64,000 nucleotides of DNA from Mesorhizobium sp. M00.F.Ca.ET.216.01.1.1 (GTDB lineage: Bacteria; Pseudomonadota; Alphaproteobacteria; Rhizobiales; Rhizobiaceae): NCBI RefSeq assembly GCF_004010325.2, contig NZ_SADR02000019.1, forward strand, positions 1-64,000, written 5' to 3'. The notes beneath the pieces are model-generated. The model was not told where the DNA came from, did no database searches, and saw only the letters and a list, made by a program, of their open reading frames with translations. The position numbers and the translations under genes are program-made. Each line of letters begins with the position of its first letter. Position 1 is the stretch's first letter. Below, piece after piece: positions 33,027 through 40,678 of the stretch.

Positions 33027-33417
33027 TGAAGCCGCGGAGCACTTGGGGATTGGTCGCAGACGAAGCACGCGCGCGAATCCTGCGCGATGTCCTGTCGGCA
33101 GGTGACGAACGCGAAGATCTGGTGTTCCATTCTGAGCGGCGGCAATTCCGCGAGATCATGGCCGACAAGCCGGGTCGCAGCTTCGCTTCAACGGGAGCCC
33201 GTCGATCGGCGATGGAATATTTGCTAATCCGGTGCGCGAGGAGGACCGAGCCTTTGCTGCAACACTGGCCGAAACGTTGCACCGTCATCATCTCGCCGGC
33301 GATTTTGACCAACTGGTCGTCGCTGCACCGCCCCAGATGCTGGGCGATCTTCGCCAGGCCTTTCCGGAAAACCGTGAGATCACAGCCGAAATCAAGAGCC
33401 TATCTGTGGATGAATGA
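33027..33417 (+). pseudogene. Host-attachment-type protein gene with frameshift
   Basis: The first frame gives MKPRSTWGLVADEARARILR and DKPGRSFASTGARRSAM; the next frame continues EEDRAFAATLAETLHRHHLA, then DQLVVAAPPQMLGDLRQAFP and ends VDE at 33417. Together they form a protein of the family annotated as required for attachment to host cells (bacterial eRF1-like superfamily). The shift is near 33213-33235. The product is not made in full as sequenced. Confidence 0.75.
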
Positions 33418-33624
33418 GCAGTTGGTGGCGGTCCTGCCATCGCTCGCCGAGTTGATCGCGGTTTTTCAGCAGTCGCAAGTCCCGCGTTCGCCAAGCTGAC
33501 CGGCAGGAATCGGGCGCCCCGATACCGAGGCCTCTGCTGCGTTCAGAGCGGTGGCGAAGGATTGGAATCAGCGATAACTCGACGATGGTTCCTTGACCGC
33601 GCCGATGCCAGCAATACTTGGAGT

Positions 33625-33638
33625 TTGATAGGCATCAA
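33625..33638 (+). promoter_or_regulatory. FNR/FixK-type box
   Basis: TTGATAGGCATCAA; centre 63.5 bp before the Usp ATG at 33695. Confidence 0.78.
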
Positions 33639-33694
33639 GGCGGGAGGCGGGACCTAATGGTTCTCCTATTCAATATCCCACAGGAGGCACGAAG

Positions 33695-34516
33695 ATGATC
33701 TTCAACACCATTATAGTTCAACTCGATATCGACTCTCCGGCAGCGCCCCGAACGGCGTATGCCCTGGAACTGGCCCGACGCTTCGAAGCCACACTGATCG
33801 GTTTTGCCGCGGCCGATGCATATGTGTTTGCTCCCGGCGACGATGGCGGCATGGCGGCGGCGGAGATAATGCGTCAACGCCGGACGGAGATCGAGGATCG
33901 TTTGAAGATCCTGAAGGAAGAATTCCTGAGCATCGTCGGAGACGATGCCTCCTGGCGCGAGGAGATCGGCGATCCGACACGTCTTCTTGCCATGCACGCC
34001 CGCGCTGCAGACCTCGTCGTGACCGGAGCACCGGTTTCGGGAGTTGCCGGCGACTATCGCCGGACGGTCGATATCGGAACATTGGTTCTATCGGCCGGAC
34101 GGCCCGTGCTGCTTGCGGCTGACAAACTTGTTCCGCTCGACCCCAAGAAAGTTCTGGTGGCGTGGAAGGACACGCGCGAGGCCCGGCGCGCGGTCACGGA
34201 TGCCATGCCCTTTTTGACCGGCGCGCAGGATGTGCTCGTGGCGACGATCGAGGAACAGAACCAGAGGAATGCGCGAGAAAGCATCGGCGACGTCGTCCGG
34301 TTCCTGATGAGACATGGTGTCAAGGCGAGATCGGAAGTCATGGGTCTCGGTCATGCGGATACCGGCGAAGCCGTTATCGAGCTCGCCCGTGGAATGAGTG
34401 CCGAACTTGTGGTTGCGGGCGGCTACGGTCACAGCCGGATCCGTGAATGGGCATTTGGCGGCATGACCCGCTCCCTGCTCAAACAAGGCTCAGTCAACCG
34501 GCTGTTTTCGAACTGA
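33695..34516 (+). CDS. Tandem-domain universal stress protein (273 aa)
   Basis: Two Usp domains: MIFNTIIVQLDIDSPAAPRT begins the first, KKVLVAWKDTREARRAVTDA the second, and VVAGGYGHSRIREWAFGGMT closes it. A strong AGGAGGCACGAAG precedes the ATG and a perfect FixK box is placed at class II distance. The broken copy behind groEL (10995-11259) derives from a close relative of this gene. A strong hairpin lies 35 bp after the stop. Confidence 0.85.
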   Translation: MIFNTIIVQLDIDSPAAPRTAYALELARRFEATLIGFAAADAYVFAPGDDGGMAAAEIMRQRRTEIEDRLKILKEEFLSIVGDDASWREEIGDPTRLLAMHARAADLVVTGAPVSGVAGDYRRTVDIGTLVLSAGRPVLLAADKLVPLDPKKVLVAWKDTREARRAVTDAMPFLTGAQDVLVATIEEQNQRNARESIGDVVRFLMRHGVKARSEVMGLGHADTGEAVIELARGMSAELVVAGGYGHSRIREWAFGGMTRSLLKQGSVNRLFSN

Positions 34517-34550
34517 CTTCTATCGCTGTATGCAAGGCTTGTTTACCGAA

Positions 34551-34572
34551 GCGGCGGCCGCCGGGCCGCCGC
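34551..34572 (+). terminator. GC-rich hairpin after usp
   Basis: GCGGCGGCC and GGCCGCCGC form a perfect 9-bp stem with a 4-base loop. No T-run follows, so termination may be weak or Rho-dependent. Confidence 0.45.
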
Positions 34573-34618
34573 GGCGACCGAGTCCAGCCGTAAAATGTGA
34601 CGAAGCACGCGCGCGTCC

Positions 34619-34632
34619 TTGATGCGTATCAA
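34619..34632 (+). promoter_or_regulatory. FNR/FixK-type box
   Basis: TTGATGCGTATCAA; centre 42.5 bp before the ATG at 34668 and 33.5 bp before an in-frame GTG at 34659. Confidence 0.78.
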
Positions 34633-34667
34633 AGTGGCCATCGTCGGCGGCTATCATTGTGACGCAA

Positions 34668-35729
34668 ATGGCGAGACAGCAGCAAATTGCAGACCTTGCG
34701 GCGAAGGTTCGCTTTCTGAGCGATCCGGCGACGTACGGTCGTGGCACCACGCATGTGCAAGCCCGCGAGACGCATATGTCCTGGGTCTTCCTCACCGACG
34801 AGTTGGTCTACAAGCTCAAGAAGCCGGTCAGGCATGCGTTCCTGGACTTCAGCTCGATCGGAAAGCGGCACTTCTACTGCGACGAGGAATTGCGACTGAA
34901 CGCTCGCCTTGCCGCCGAAACCTATCGACGGGTCATTCCTCTTTGCCACGACGCATCGGGCCATTTTGCCCTCGACGGGAGCGGGCGAGTCGTCGACTGG
35001 CTGGTCGAAATGAAGCGCCTGCCGCAAAGCGACATGATGGACGAGCGCATCGGCAGTGGTCGCCTGACAACGGCCGAGATCAACAATGTCGGCAAAACGC
35101 TGGTGACCTTCTATGCGCAACGCCAGACTGAAACTGCAGGTGGCGGCGCATATCTGCGTCACCTGACAGGAGAGCAGCGGATCAACCGCGCCATCCTGCT
35201 CAGGCCCGAATTCGCAATGTGCGACATCGCTTCCGGCCCGCTGGACATAGTGGACGGTCTGCTACAGCGATTGAGGCCCCGGATCGAAGCACGAATTCGC
35301 CTCGGCGCGATCGTCGAAGGCCATGGCGACCTGCGACCTGAACACATCTGCCTTTGCCAGCCGCTCCAGATCATCGACTGCCTCGAGTTCAACCGGTCGA
35401 TGCGCATCGTCGATCCCTATGATGAGATCAACTATCTCGGCCTGGAATGCGAAATGCTTGGCGCGCCATGGATCCGGCCGCTGTTGATTCAGGCCTTGGA
35501 AAGCCGATTACCGAACCGTCCCGATGGCAATTTGCTGGCATTCTATGGCGGCTACCGGGCGTTGCTGAGGGCCCGTCTTTGCGTTGCACATCTCCTTGAG
35601 GCGCCAGTTCGTCATCCTGAAAAATGGCGTCCGCTGGCGATCCGCTACATCAAGCAGGCGGAGCGAGAGACGTTCAGTCTTCGATCCCGATCAGTTCGGA
35701 GATTGACCCCTGTGTGTGGAGACGCCTGA
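34668..35729 (+). CDS. Aminoglycoside-phosphotransferase-like kinase of unknown substrate (353 aa)
   Basis: The kinase-like fold is shown by YKLKKPVRHAFLDFSSIGKR, the catalytic-loop-like VEGHGDLRPEHICL and IIDCLEFNRSMRIVDPYDEI, which supplies the metal-binding Asp, followed by NYLGLECEMLGAPW. This architecture is found alone or as the N-terminal half of larger proteins with a C-terminal P-loop ATPase; here that second half is absent. No Shine-Dalgarno is seen and the FNR box is centred 42.5 bp from the ATG, so the mRNA may be leaderless. The 3' end overlaps the convergent prs gene by 56 bp. Substrate unknown; antibiotic resistance is not implied. Confidence 0.75.
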   Translation: MARQQQIADLAAKVRFLSDPATYGRGTTHVQARETHMSWVFLTDELVYKLKKPVRHAFLDFSSIGKRHFYCDEELRLNARLAAETYRRVIPLCHDASGHFALDGSGRVVDWLVEMKRLPQSDMMDERIGSGRLTTAEINNVGKTLVTFYAQRQTETAGGGAYLRHLTGEQRINRAILLRPEFAMCDIASGPLDIVDGLLQRLRPRIEARIRLGAIVEGHGDLRPEHICLCQPLQIIDCLEFNRSMRIVDPYDEINYLGLECEMLGAPWIRPLLIQALESRLPNRPDGNLLAFYGGYRALLRARLCVAHLLEAPVRHPEKWRPLAIRYIKQAERETFSLRSRSVRRLTPVCGDA

Positions 35730-36654
35730 TCGCCTCGCCTATCAGGGGACCGATCGGTTGAATATCCAGGCGCGCTGCCGGGCAATCAGCTTTGACAAGC
35801 GCCGCAGAGGGCACGCTGTCTGTGACGATGATGCGGTCTATCGCCTGGCTGCCGAACAGCACATTGGCACCCTTGCCAAACAGTCCGTGCGTCGCGATCG
35901 CATGAACGGTCCTGGCGCCGCGTTCACGACAGGCAAGTGCTGCGCGCAGCATTGTGCCACCCGTGCCGATCAGATCATCGACAATGAAAACGGCAGCGTC
36001 GCCGACGTCGCCGGCAAACAGCTCTCCGGAGACTACGTTTCGGCTGCGACGCTTCTCCATGAAGCCGAATCCGATTTCCATCCCGGTTTCCGCTTCCAGA
36101 GCCTCCTTGAGCAATTGCGCGCGCTTCACGCCGCCGCCATCGGGTGAAAAGATGGTCACCGGCAGATCGCCCGCCAATTTGCCAATCAGCGGAGCAAAGA
36201 GCTTTCGCGAGTCGAGATGGATGCTCTCGCACCGAAAGGCGTTTTGGAACGCCGCGAAATTGTGGACGACGAGCGTGACAATCCGGTCGGTGCCAACTGC
36301 CTCGAAGAGTTGTGCGACATAACGCATGGTGACGGGGTCGCGCGCCTTGGTCTGCCGGTCCTTACGGGCATAGGCGAGATAGGGGACCACCGCCGTTACC
36401 CGATTGGCCCCGTTCTCCTTGCACGTCGCCAGGAAGAACAGCAGTTTGCACAGTTTGTCGTTGGCGGACGCGCCTGCACTTCCGGCAAGACTGTGCAGGA
36501 CATAGACGTCCTCTCCACGCACGCTGACGAGCGGGCGCGCCTTATGCTCCCCATCCTCGAAATCCCTCTCCTCATGCGGGTCAAGTTCGATTGCGAGCGC
36601 CCGTGCTGCCGCTGCGCCGAGTTCTTCAGAACCTTTGAGTGCGAAGAAACGCAT
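35674..36654 (-). CDS. prs: Ribose-phosphate pyrophosphokinase, divergent type (326 aa)
   Basis: PRPP synthetase makes PRPP from ribose-5-phosphate and ATP for nucleotide, His and Trp synthesis. Seen are VVPYLAYARKDRQTKARDPV, the catalytic flexible-loop region around MEKRRSRNVVSG, and the PRPP loop VFIVDDLIGTGGTMLRAALA. It differs in many conserved positions from housekeeping Prs, so it is probably a second copy for stress conditions. AGGA lies 3-6 bp before the ATG. An FNR box is centred 40 bp upstream, too close to leave room for both promoter and ribosome site; it may act on the divergent HhH gene instead. Confidence 0.85.
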   Translation of the reverse strand: MRFFALKGSEELGAAAARALAIELDPHEERDFEDGEHKARPLVSVRGEDVYVLHSLAGSAGASANDKLCKLLFFLATCKENGANRVTAVVPYLAYARKDRQTKARDPVTMRYVAQLFEAVGTDRIVTLVVHNFAAFQNAFRCESIHLDSRKLFAPLIGKLAGDLPVTIFSPDGGGVKRAQLLKEALEAETGMEIGFGFMEKRRSRNVVSGELFAGDVGDAAVFIVDDLIGTGGTMLRAALACRERGARTVHAIATHGLFGKGANVLFGSQAIDRIIVTDSVPSAALVKADCPAARLDIQPIGPLIGEAIRRLHTQGSISELIGIED

Positions 36655-36687
36655 GCTTCCTGTTATCCAGTTTCGGGCACGGATGGA

Positions 36688-36701
36688 TTGATGCGCATCA
36701 A
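36688..36701. promoter_or_regulatory. FNR/FixK-type box between prs and the HhH gene
   Basis: TTGATGCGCATCAA. Distance to the plus-strand start at 36768 is 73.5 bp (good), to the prs ATG 40.5 bp. Confidence 0.78.
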
Positions 36702-36767
36702 GGATGCGGGCCGTCGAATGGTGTTAGGAGCACCAATCGACAATCTTGACCTCCTGCGCTGGGTGCC

Positions 36768-37676
36768 ATGCCGGAGCTTCAGACCATGACGCCGGACTCC
36801 CGCGTCAAGCCAATGACGACATTGGCTATGAAACCACTCCCCGAGAACATCGTGGTGGCAGCAAAACTCCGCGATTTTGCCGATCTCCTCGACAGCCAGG
36901 GCGCGGACGGCTTTCGCGCCCGGGCTTACAGATCGGCGGCGGATGTGGTCGCCAGGCTGCAGCAGCCCTTGGGCGAAATCCTGGCAAAGGAGGGTAGAGA
37001 CGGTCTTGTTGCCCTTCCGGCAATCGGAACAGGCATAGCCGGCGCGATTGCCGAGATGATCGCGACCGGGCGCTGGTCCCAATTGGAAAGGTTGCGCGGC
37101 GAGATGGAGCCGGAGGCGTTGTTTCGGTCGATCCCCGGCATCGGGCCACAATACGTGCACCGCCTCGCCGAGGACGCACAGCTCGAGAGCCTCGAAGACC
37201 TCGAAAACGCACTCCACAGTGGTGACCTTCATATCAAGGGAATTGGCCACAGGCGCAAGGAGATGCTGGGGGCGACCCTTGCCGAGCGGCTCGGCAGGGC
37301 TCGCTTGAGAACGACATACCAACCGCAGCCTCTGCCGCCGGTGTCGATGCTGCTCGATGTCGATCGCATGTATCGCGAGAAAGCAGCGTCCGGCGAGCTG
37401 CGCAAGATTGCACCGAGACGCTTCAATCCGAAGGGCGAAGCGTGGCTACCGGTCCTGCATGCGCGACACGACAACTGGCATTTCAGCGCGTTCTTTTCGA
37501 ACACCAGGCTGGCGCACGAACTGGCGAAGACGCGCGGCTGGGTCGTGATCTATTTCCAGGCCGAGGGTCAGCCGGAAGGGCGCTGCACAGTCGTCACCGA
37601 AACACGTGGGCCGATGGCAGGCAGACGCGTCGTCCGGGGGCGGGAAGACGAAAAGCAACTGAAGGAACCGGTATGA
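36768..37676 (+). CDS. Helix-hairpin-helix DNA-polymerase-beta-like N-terminal domain protein (302 aa)
   Basis: The first 160 residues resemble the 8-kDa and HhH part of PolX/Pol beta: VVAAKLRDFADLLDSQGADG, FRARAYRSAADVVARL, then two HhH motifs, LPAIGTGIAGAIAEMIATGR and SIPGIGPQYVHRLAEDAQLE. No polymerase active site (GGxRRG, DxD) follows. Instead a C-terminal region (about 205-290) has WHFSAFFSNTRLAHELAKTR and YFQAEGQPEGRCTVVTETRG, which I cannot assign. It probably binds DNA ends or gaps. The start may be 36768, 36786 or 36813. The ATGA at its end overlaps the DUF3775 gene. Confidence 0.78.
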   Translation: MPELQTMTPDSRVKPMTTLAMKPLPENIVVAAKLRDFADLLDSQGADGFRARAYRSAADVVARLQQPLGEILAKEGRDGLVALPAIGTGIAGAIAEMIATGRWSQLERLRGEMEPEALFRSIPGIGPQYVHRLAEDAQLESLEDLENALHSGDLHIKGIGHRRKEMLGATLAERLGRARLRTTYQPQPLPPVSMLLDVDRMYREKAASGELRKIAPRRFNPKGEAWLPVLHARHDNWHFSAFFSNTRLAHELAKTRGWVVIYFQAEGQPEGRCTVVTETRGPMAGRRVVRGREDEKQLKEPV

Positions 37677-38116
37677 TGGAAAGAGCGAGCAGAATTGGCG
37701 ACGGCGAAACGGAACTCGAAGTTCCGCTCGAAACCGTATGCTTCATCATCATCAAGGCGCGCGAATTCGATGCCAAGGATCCGGTTACCGAATCCAGCCC
37801 CGCGTCCAATCCGTCCGATGATCATTCCGCCGCGATCCTTGAGGATCATGACGACGATCCGGTCCTTGAAGAACTGCAGTCGCTGATTTCCGATCTTTCC
37901 GCCGACGCACAGATCGACCTGGTGGCCCTGATGTGGTTGGGCCGCGACGATCATTCCGCCGACGAATGGCAAAGTGTCCGTCTGGAAGCGGCTGACGCGC
38001 ACAATGAGCATACGGCCGACTATCTTTGTGGGACACCCCTGCTCGCAGACCATCTCGCCGACGGTCTTTCAACACTCGGCTACTCCTGCGCCGAGTATGA
38101 GGCCGAGCACCTTTAG
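37673..38116 (+). CDS. DUF3775 family protein (147 aa)
   Basis: The ETELEVPLETVCFIIIKARE start and LISDLSADAQIDLVALMWLG followed by RDD are the hallmarks of DUF3775, small acidic rhizobial proteins with unknown function. The gene begins at the ATG that overlaps the HhH stop, so translation is coupled. Asp/Glu-rich centre (DDHSAAILEDHDDDPVLEEL). A role together with the HhH protein in DNA maintenance under FixK control is inferred only from coupling. Confidence 0.75.
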   Translation: MMERASRIGDGETELEVPLETVCFIIIKAREFDAKDPVTESSPASNPSDDHSAAILEDHDDDPVLEELQSLISDLSADAQIDLVALMWLGRDDHSADEWQSVRLEAADAHNEHTADYLCGTPLLADHLADGLSTLGYSCAEYEAEHL

Positions 38117-38487
38117 CCATCGCAGCGCCCTACGCTTGCTGACGGATTGCGTTTTGCACGGAGATGATCGCCGTTGCACATCCCTTGATGATCGCGCATC
38201 TCCACCGCTCCAGCGGAAAACATTTTCTGTCGCCATTGATGTCAATCAATGAGCCTGCTCTCTGCAAAGGCTTTGATGCAGTTCTTGTCGGGCTGAGCCG
38301 AATTTGGCGACGCGGGCGCGATGGACCGTGGCAAAACCGCGGATTCGCGAAGCAATGGACCAGTTCGGCGACGACACTTGGCAAGCGGGTCCGCTGACCT
38401 CCAGCTCTAGCGCCTCTTGGGAGACCTAAAGGTGGAAGGCGGAGGGGGCGGTACCTGTCGATCAACTCAATTCCGAGGAGAAGACCC
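38117..38487. other. Leader region before hsp20
   Basis: No gene seen. Contains the FNR box at 38236-38249. A further 240 bp lie between the box and hsp20, so either a long leader or a lost gene lies between. Confidence 0.4.
38236..38249 (+). promoter_or_regulatory. FNR/FixK-type box
   Basis: TTGATGTCAATCAA; centre 245.5 bp before the hsp20 ATG, far longer than for other boxes here. Confidence 0.65.
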
Positions 38488-39027
38488 ATGGCCGAAGCTG
38501 CCACAAAACTGCCCGTCAAAACAGAGAAGAGCACTGCGCCGGCGCCAGCCGCCAACTGGACCACTCCGTTCGAAAGCCTGCGTCGTGAAATCGACCGTCT
38601 GTTCGACGACTTCCATCCGTTCGATTTTCGCCTGCCATCGACCCGCTCCATATTCGGCCGTGAACTGCCAACGCTGCGCCACGCGGATTGGCCGGTCGCG
38701 CCGGCGATGGATCTTGTCGAAAAGGGCAAGGAGTATGAAATCACGGCCGAACTGCCCGGCATCGACGAAAAGAACGTCGAGATCAAACTCGCCAACCGCA
38801 CGCTGACGATCAAGGGCGAAAAGACCGAAGAGAAGGAAGAGAAGGACAAGGACTATTACCTGTCTGAGCGTCGCTATGGCTCCTTCCAGCGTTCGTTCCA
38901 GTTGCCCGGGGGCGTTGACGCCGACAAGATCGAGGCGAGTTTCGCGAAGGGTGTGCTGACGGTGAGGCTGCCCAAGACCGCCGAAGCTCAGAAGGCCGAG
39001 AAGAAGATCCCCGTCAAGGGCGCATGA
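38488..39027 (+). CDS. Small heat-shock protein Hsp20/alpha-crystallin (179 aa)
   Basis: An ATP-independent holdase. The alpha-crystallin domain spans about residues 70-165: MDLVEKGKEYEITAELPGID, then NRTLTIKGEKTEEKEEKDKD, YGSFQRSFQLP and the signature SFAKGVLTVRLPKT. The C-terminal IPV in KKIPVKGA is the I-x-I/V motif that joins dimers into oligomers. A strong GAGGAGAAGACCC precedes the ATG. A 12-bp-stem hairpin follows the stop. It belongs to the stress set with GroEL and FtsH. Confidence 0.92.
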   Translation: MAEAATKLPVKTEKSTAPAPAANWTTPFESLRREIDRLFDDFHPFDFRLPSTRSIFGRELPTLRHADWPVAPAMDLVEKGKEYEITAELPGIDEKNVEIKLANRTLTIKGEKTEEKEEKDKDYYLSERRYGSFQRSFQLPGGVDADKIEASFAKGVLTVRLPKTAEAQKAEKKIPVKGA

Positions 39028-39044
39028 TTGGCCGCTTGATGATA

Positions 39045-39074
39045 GCCCTCAGCGCGCCAGTCCGCGCTGAGGGC
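39045..39074 (+). terminator. Strong hairpin after hsp20
   Basis: GCCCTCAGCGCG and CGCGCTGAGGGC form a perfect 12-bp stem with the 6-base loop CCAGTC, 17 bp after the hsp20 stop. No T-run follows. Confidence 0.65.
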
Positions 39075-39290
39075 TTCCAGGGTGCCTGCAGCACTTGTCG
39101 AGGCTGGCGATAGAACCAACTCACCGCATCCGTTCCAGGGCCAACAAGCCTTCGATGATACGCCGCCGTGCCGGATCGGTCTCGCGTGCAAGCAGATCCT
39201 CAAGATAAGCGATATTGGCATACAGAATGAACCGGTCGACGGCATACCTCCGAAAATATTACTCCCAACATTGGAGCAGTCCCGGCTGCT

Positions 39291-39304
39291 TTGACGCAGG
39301 TCAA
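39291..39304 (+). promoter_or_regulatory. FNR/FixK-type box
   Basis: TTGACGCAGGTCAA; centre 71.5 bp before the Spy-like ATG at 39369. Confidence 0.75.
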
Positions 39305-39368
39305 TGCTACCCCCCGCAATCGCGTGATTTGTGAGCACACGAGGCAAACCGTCTGAATGGAGAATCCT

Positions 39369-39926
39369 ATGCTCACCTGGCGCAGAACTTTAGCAGCGGG
39401 ATTTATGGTGGTCGTGGCGGCAACGCCTGTCATGGCCGGATCTGAAGATGGCGACGCCGGCTGGTGGCCCCGGTGGGGCATGGGCCGAATGATAATGGGC
39501 CAATGGGGCGTGGGCGGGCCGATGGGCGGTTATGATTCGGACGAGATGCTCGATCGAATTGACGGACGGCTCGCCTTTCTGAAGACCGAACTAAAGATTA
39601 CCGCCGAACAGGCATCGTCTTGGCATGAGCTTGCTGCCGTCGTCCGCAGCACGGCCGAGGCACATAACGAATTGATGCGTGGCATGATCAAGGAATTCCA
39701 CGAGGGTGACTTCCTGAAGAAGCCCTTGCCAGAGCGGCTTGCCTATCAGCAGACCCATCTCGAAGCGCGCCTCGAACAGGTGAAATTGGTCAGGGCTGCG
39801 GTCGAAAAACTGTACGCAACACTGAGCGACGAGCAGAAGAAAGCAGCCGACGAGATCGTCTTGCCGATGATGGGCATGGGCATGGGGCGCTCGGGCGACT
39901 TCGGTCCTGGAATGATGCTCAGATAG
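39369..39926 (+). CDS. Periplasmic Spy/CpxP-like LTxxQ protein (185 aa)
   Basis: A signal peptide (TLAAGFMVVVAATPVMAGSE) leads a Trp/Gly/Met-rich segment (WWPRWGMGRMIMGQWGVGGP) and an all-helical part with LKTELKITAEQASSWHELAA and LYATLSDEQKKAADEIV, two LTxxQ-like motifs of the Spy/CpxP/CnrX group. Such proteins act as periplasmic chaperones or metal sensors; the Met-rich ends (MMGMGMG, GMMLR) could bind copper. ATG at 39369 is preferred over 39357 because GGAGA lies 6 bp ahead. Confidence 0.78.
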   Translation: MLTWRRTLAAGFMVVVAATPVMAGSEDGDAGWWPRWGMGRMIMGQWGVGGPMGGYDSDEMLDRIDGRLAFLKTELKITAEQASSWHELAAVVRSTAEAHNELMRGMIKEFHEGDFLKKPLPERLAYQQTHLEARLEQVKLVRAAVEKLYATLSDEQKKAADEIVLPMMGMGMGRSGDFGPGMMLR

Positions 39927-39985
39927 TCTCCATTCGCTGTGTCAAACGCCAGCGCATCGCTCGTGGCGGCGCACCCGACAGACGC

Positions 39986-40678
39986 CTATATGTGGCCTGT
40001 AGGTAAAGTGACAACACGGAGGTTGTCCACTACCCGAACGGTGCCCGGCGTATTTTCAGCTGCCACACGTACTGCTTCACGCACGTTTTCATCCGTGACC
40101 GTTCCGTTCAGTTCGACGATACCGTCACGAACGACGATGTCGATCGTGGCGCCAGGTGTCCAAGCCTTGCTTTCGATTTCGTCCATAATGCTCTTGCGGA
40201 TTGCCAAGTCGCTGACGACCGATGAAGGGATTTCACCTGCACGTCGCGACAGCGCCAATAACAGGTTGGAGCGGCTCACGACGCCGATCACTTTGCCGTT
40301 GCTGACGACGGGCAACCGCTTGATGCCGCGCTCTTCCATCAGGTCGACGATCTCGCGGACGGGCGTATCCGGTCCGACGCTCGCGACCTCGCGGCTCATG
40401 ACGTGTTCGACCTTCCGCCCGTGCTCCTGCGCATATTCCTGTGCCAGCCGTCCCGCACTCAGCCAGACTTCGAGCCATCGTGGACGGTGACGCTCGGTCC
40501 CGATCTCCTCCCGGCGCAACAGGTCGCGCTCGGTAACAATGCCCAGCAGCTTTCCTTGTGCGTTGACGACCGGCAGGCCGCTGATGTGGTGCGCAAGCAT
40601 GACACGCGCCGCATGCTCGATGGTGGTGTCGGGACGGACCGTCGTCGCTCCCATGGTCATGATGTCACTGGCTTTCAT
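39986..40678 (-). CDS. CBS-pair plus BON domain protein (230 aa)
   Basis: Two CBS motifs: KASDIMTMGATTVRPDTTIE with HHISGLPVVNAQGKLLGIVT, and VMSREVASVGPDTPVREIVD with RGIKRLPVVSNGKVIGVVSR. They should sense an adenine nucleotide. A C-terminal BON domain (about 160-225; DIVVRDGIVELNGTVTDENV) may bind membranes or phospholipid. The start lies inside the end of ppsA (overlap 14 bp) with GGGAGAAG ahead of it, so both are made from the ppsA promoter. Likely a regulatory partner of the energy-metabolism genes (inference). Confidence 0.85.
   Translation of the reverse strand: MKASDIMTMGATTVRPDTTIEHAARVMLAHHISGLPVVNAQGKLLGIVTERDLLRREEIGTERHRPRWLEVWLSAGRLAQEYAQEHGRKVEHVMSREVASVGPDTPVREIVDLMEERGIKRLPVVSNGKVIGVVSRSNLLLALSRRAGEIPSSVVSDLAIRKSIMDEIESKAWTPGATIDIVVRDGIVELNGTVTDENVREAVRVAAENTPGTVRVVDNLRVVTLPTGHI

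Noticed and set aside
34668..35729. Antibiotic-resistance aminoglycoside kinase
   Set aside because: Only the general kinase fold is shared; low-oxygen context and lack of resistance-type motifs argue against it.
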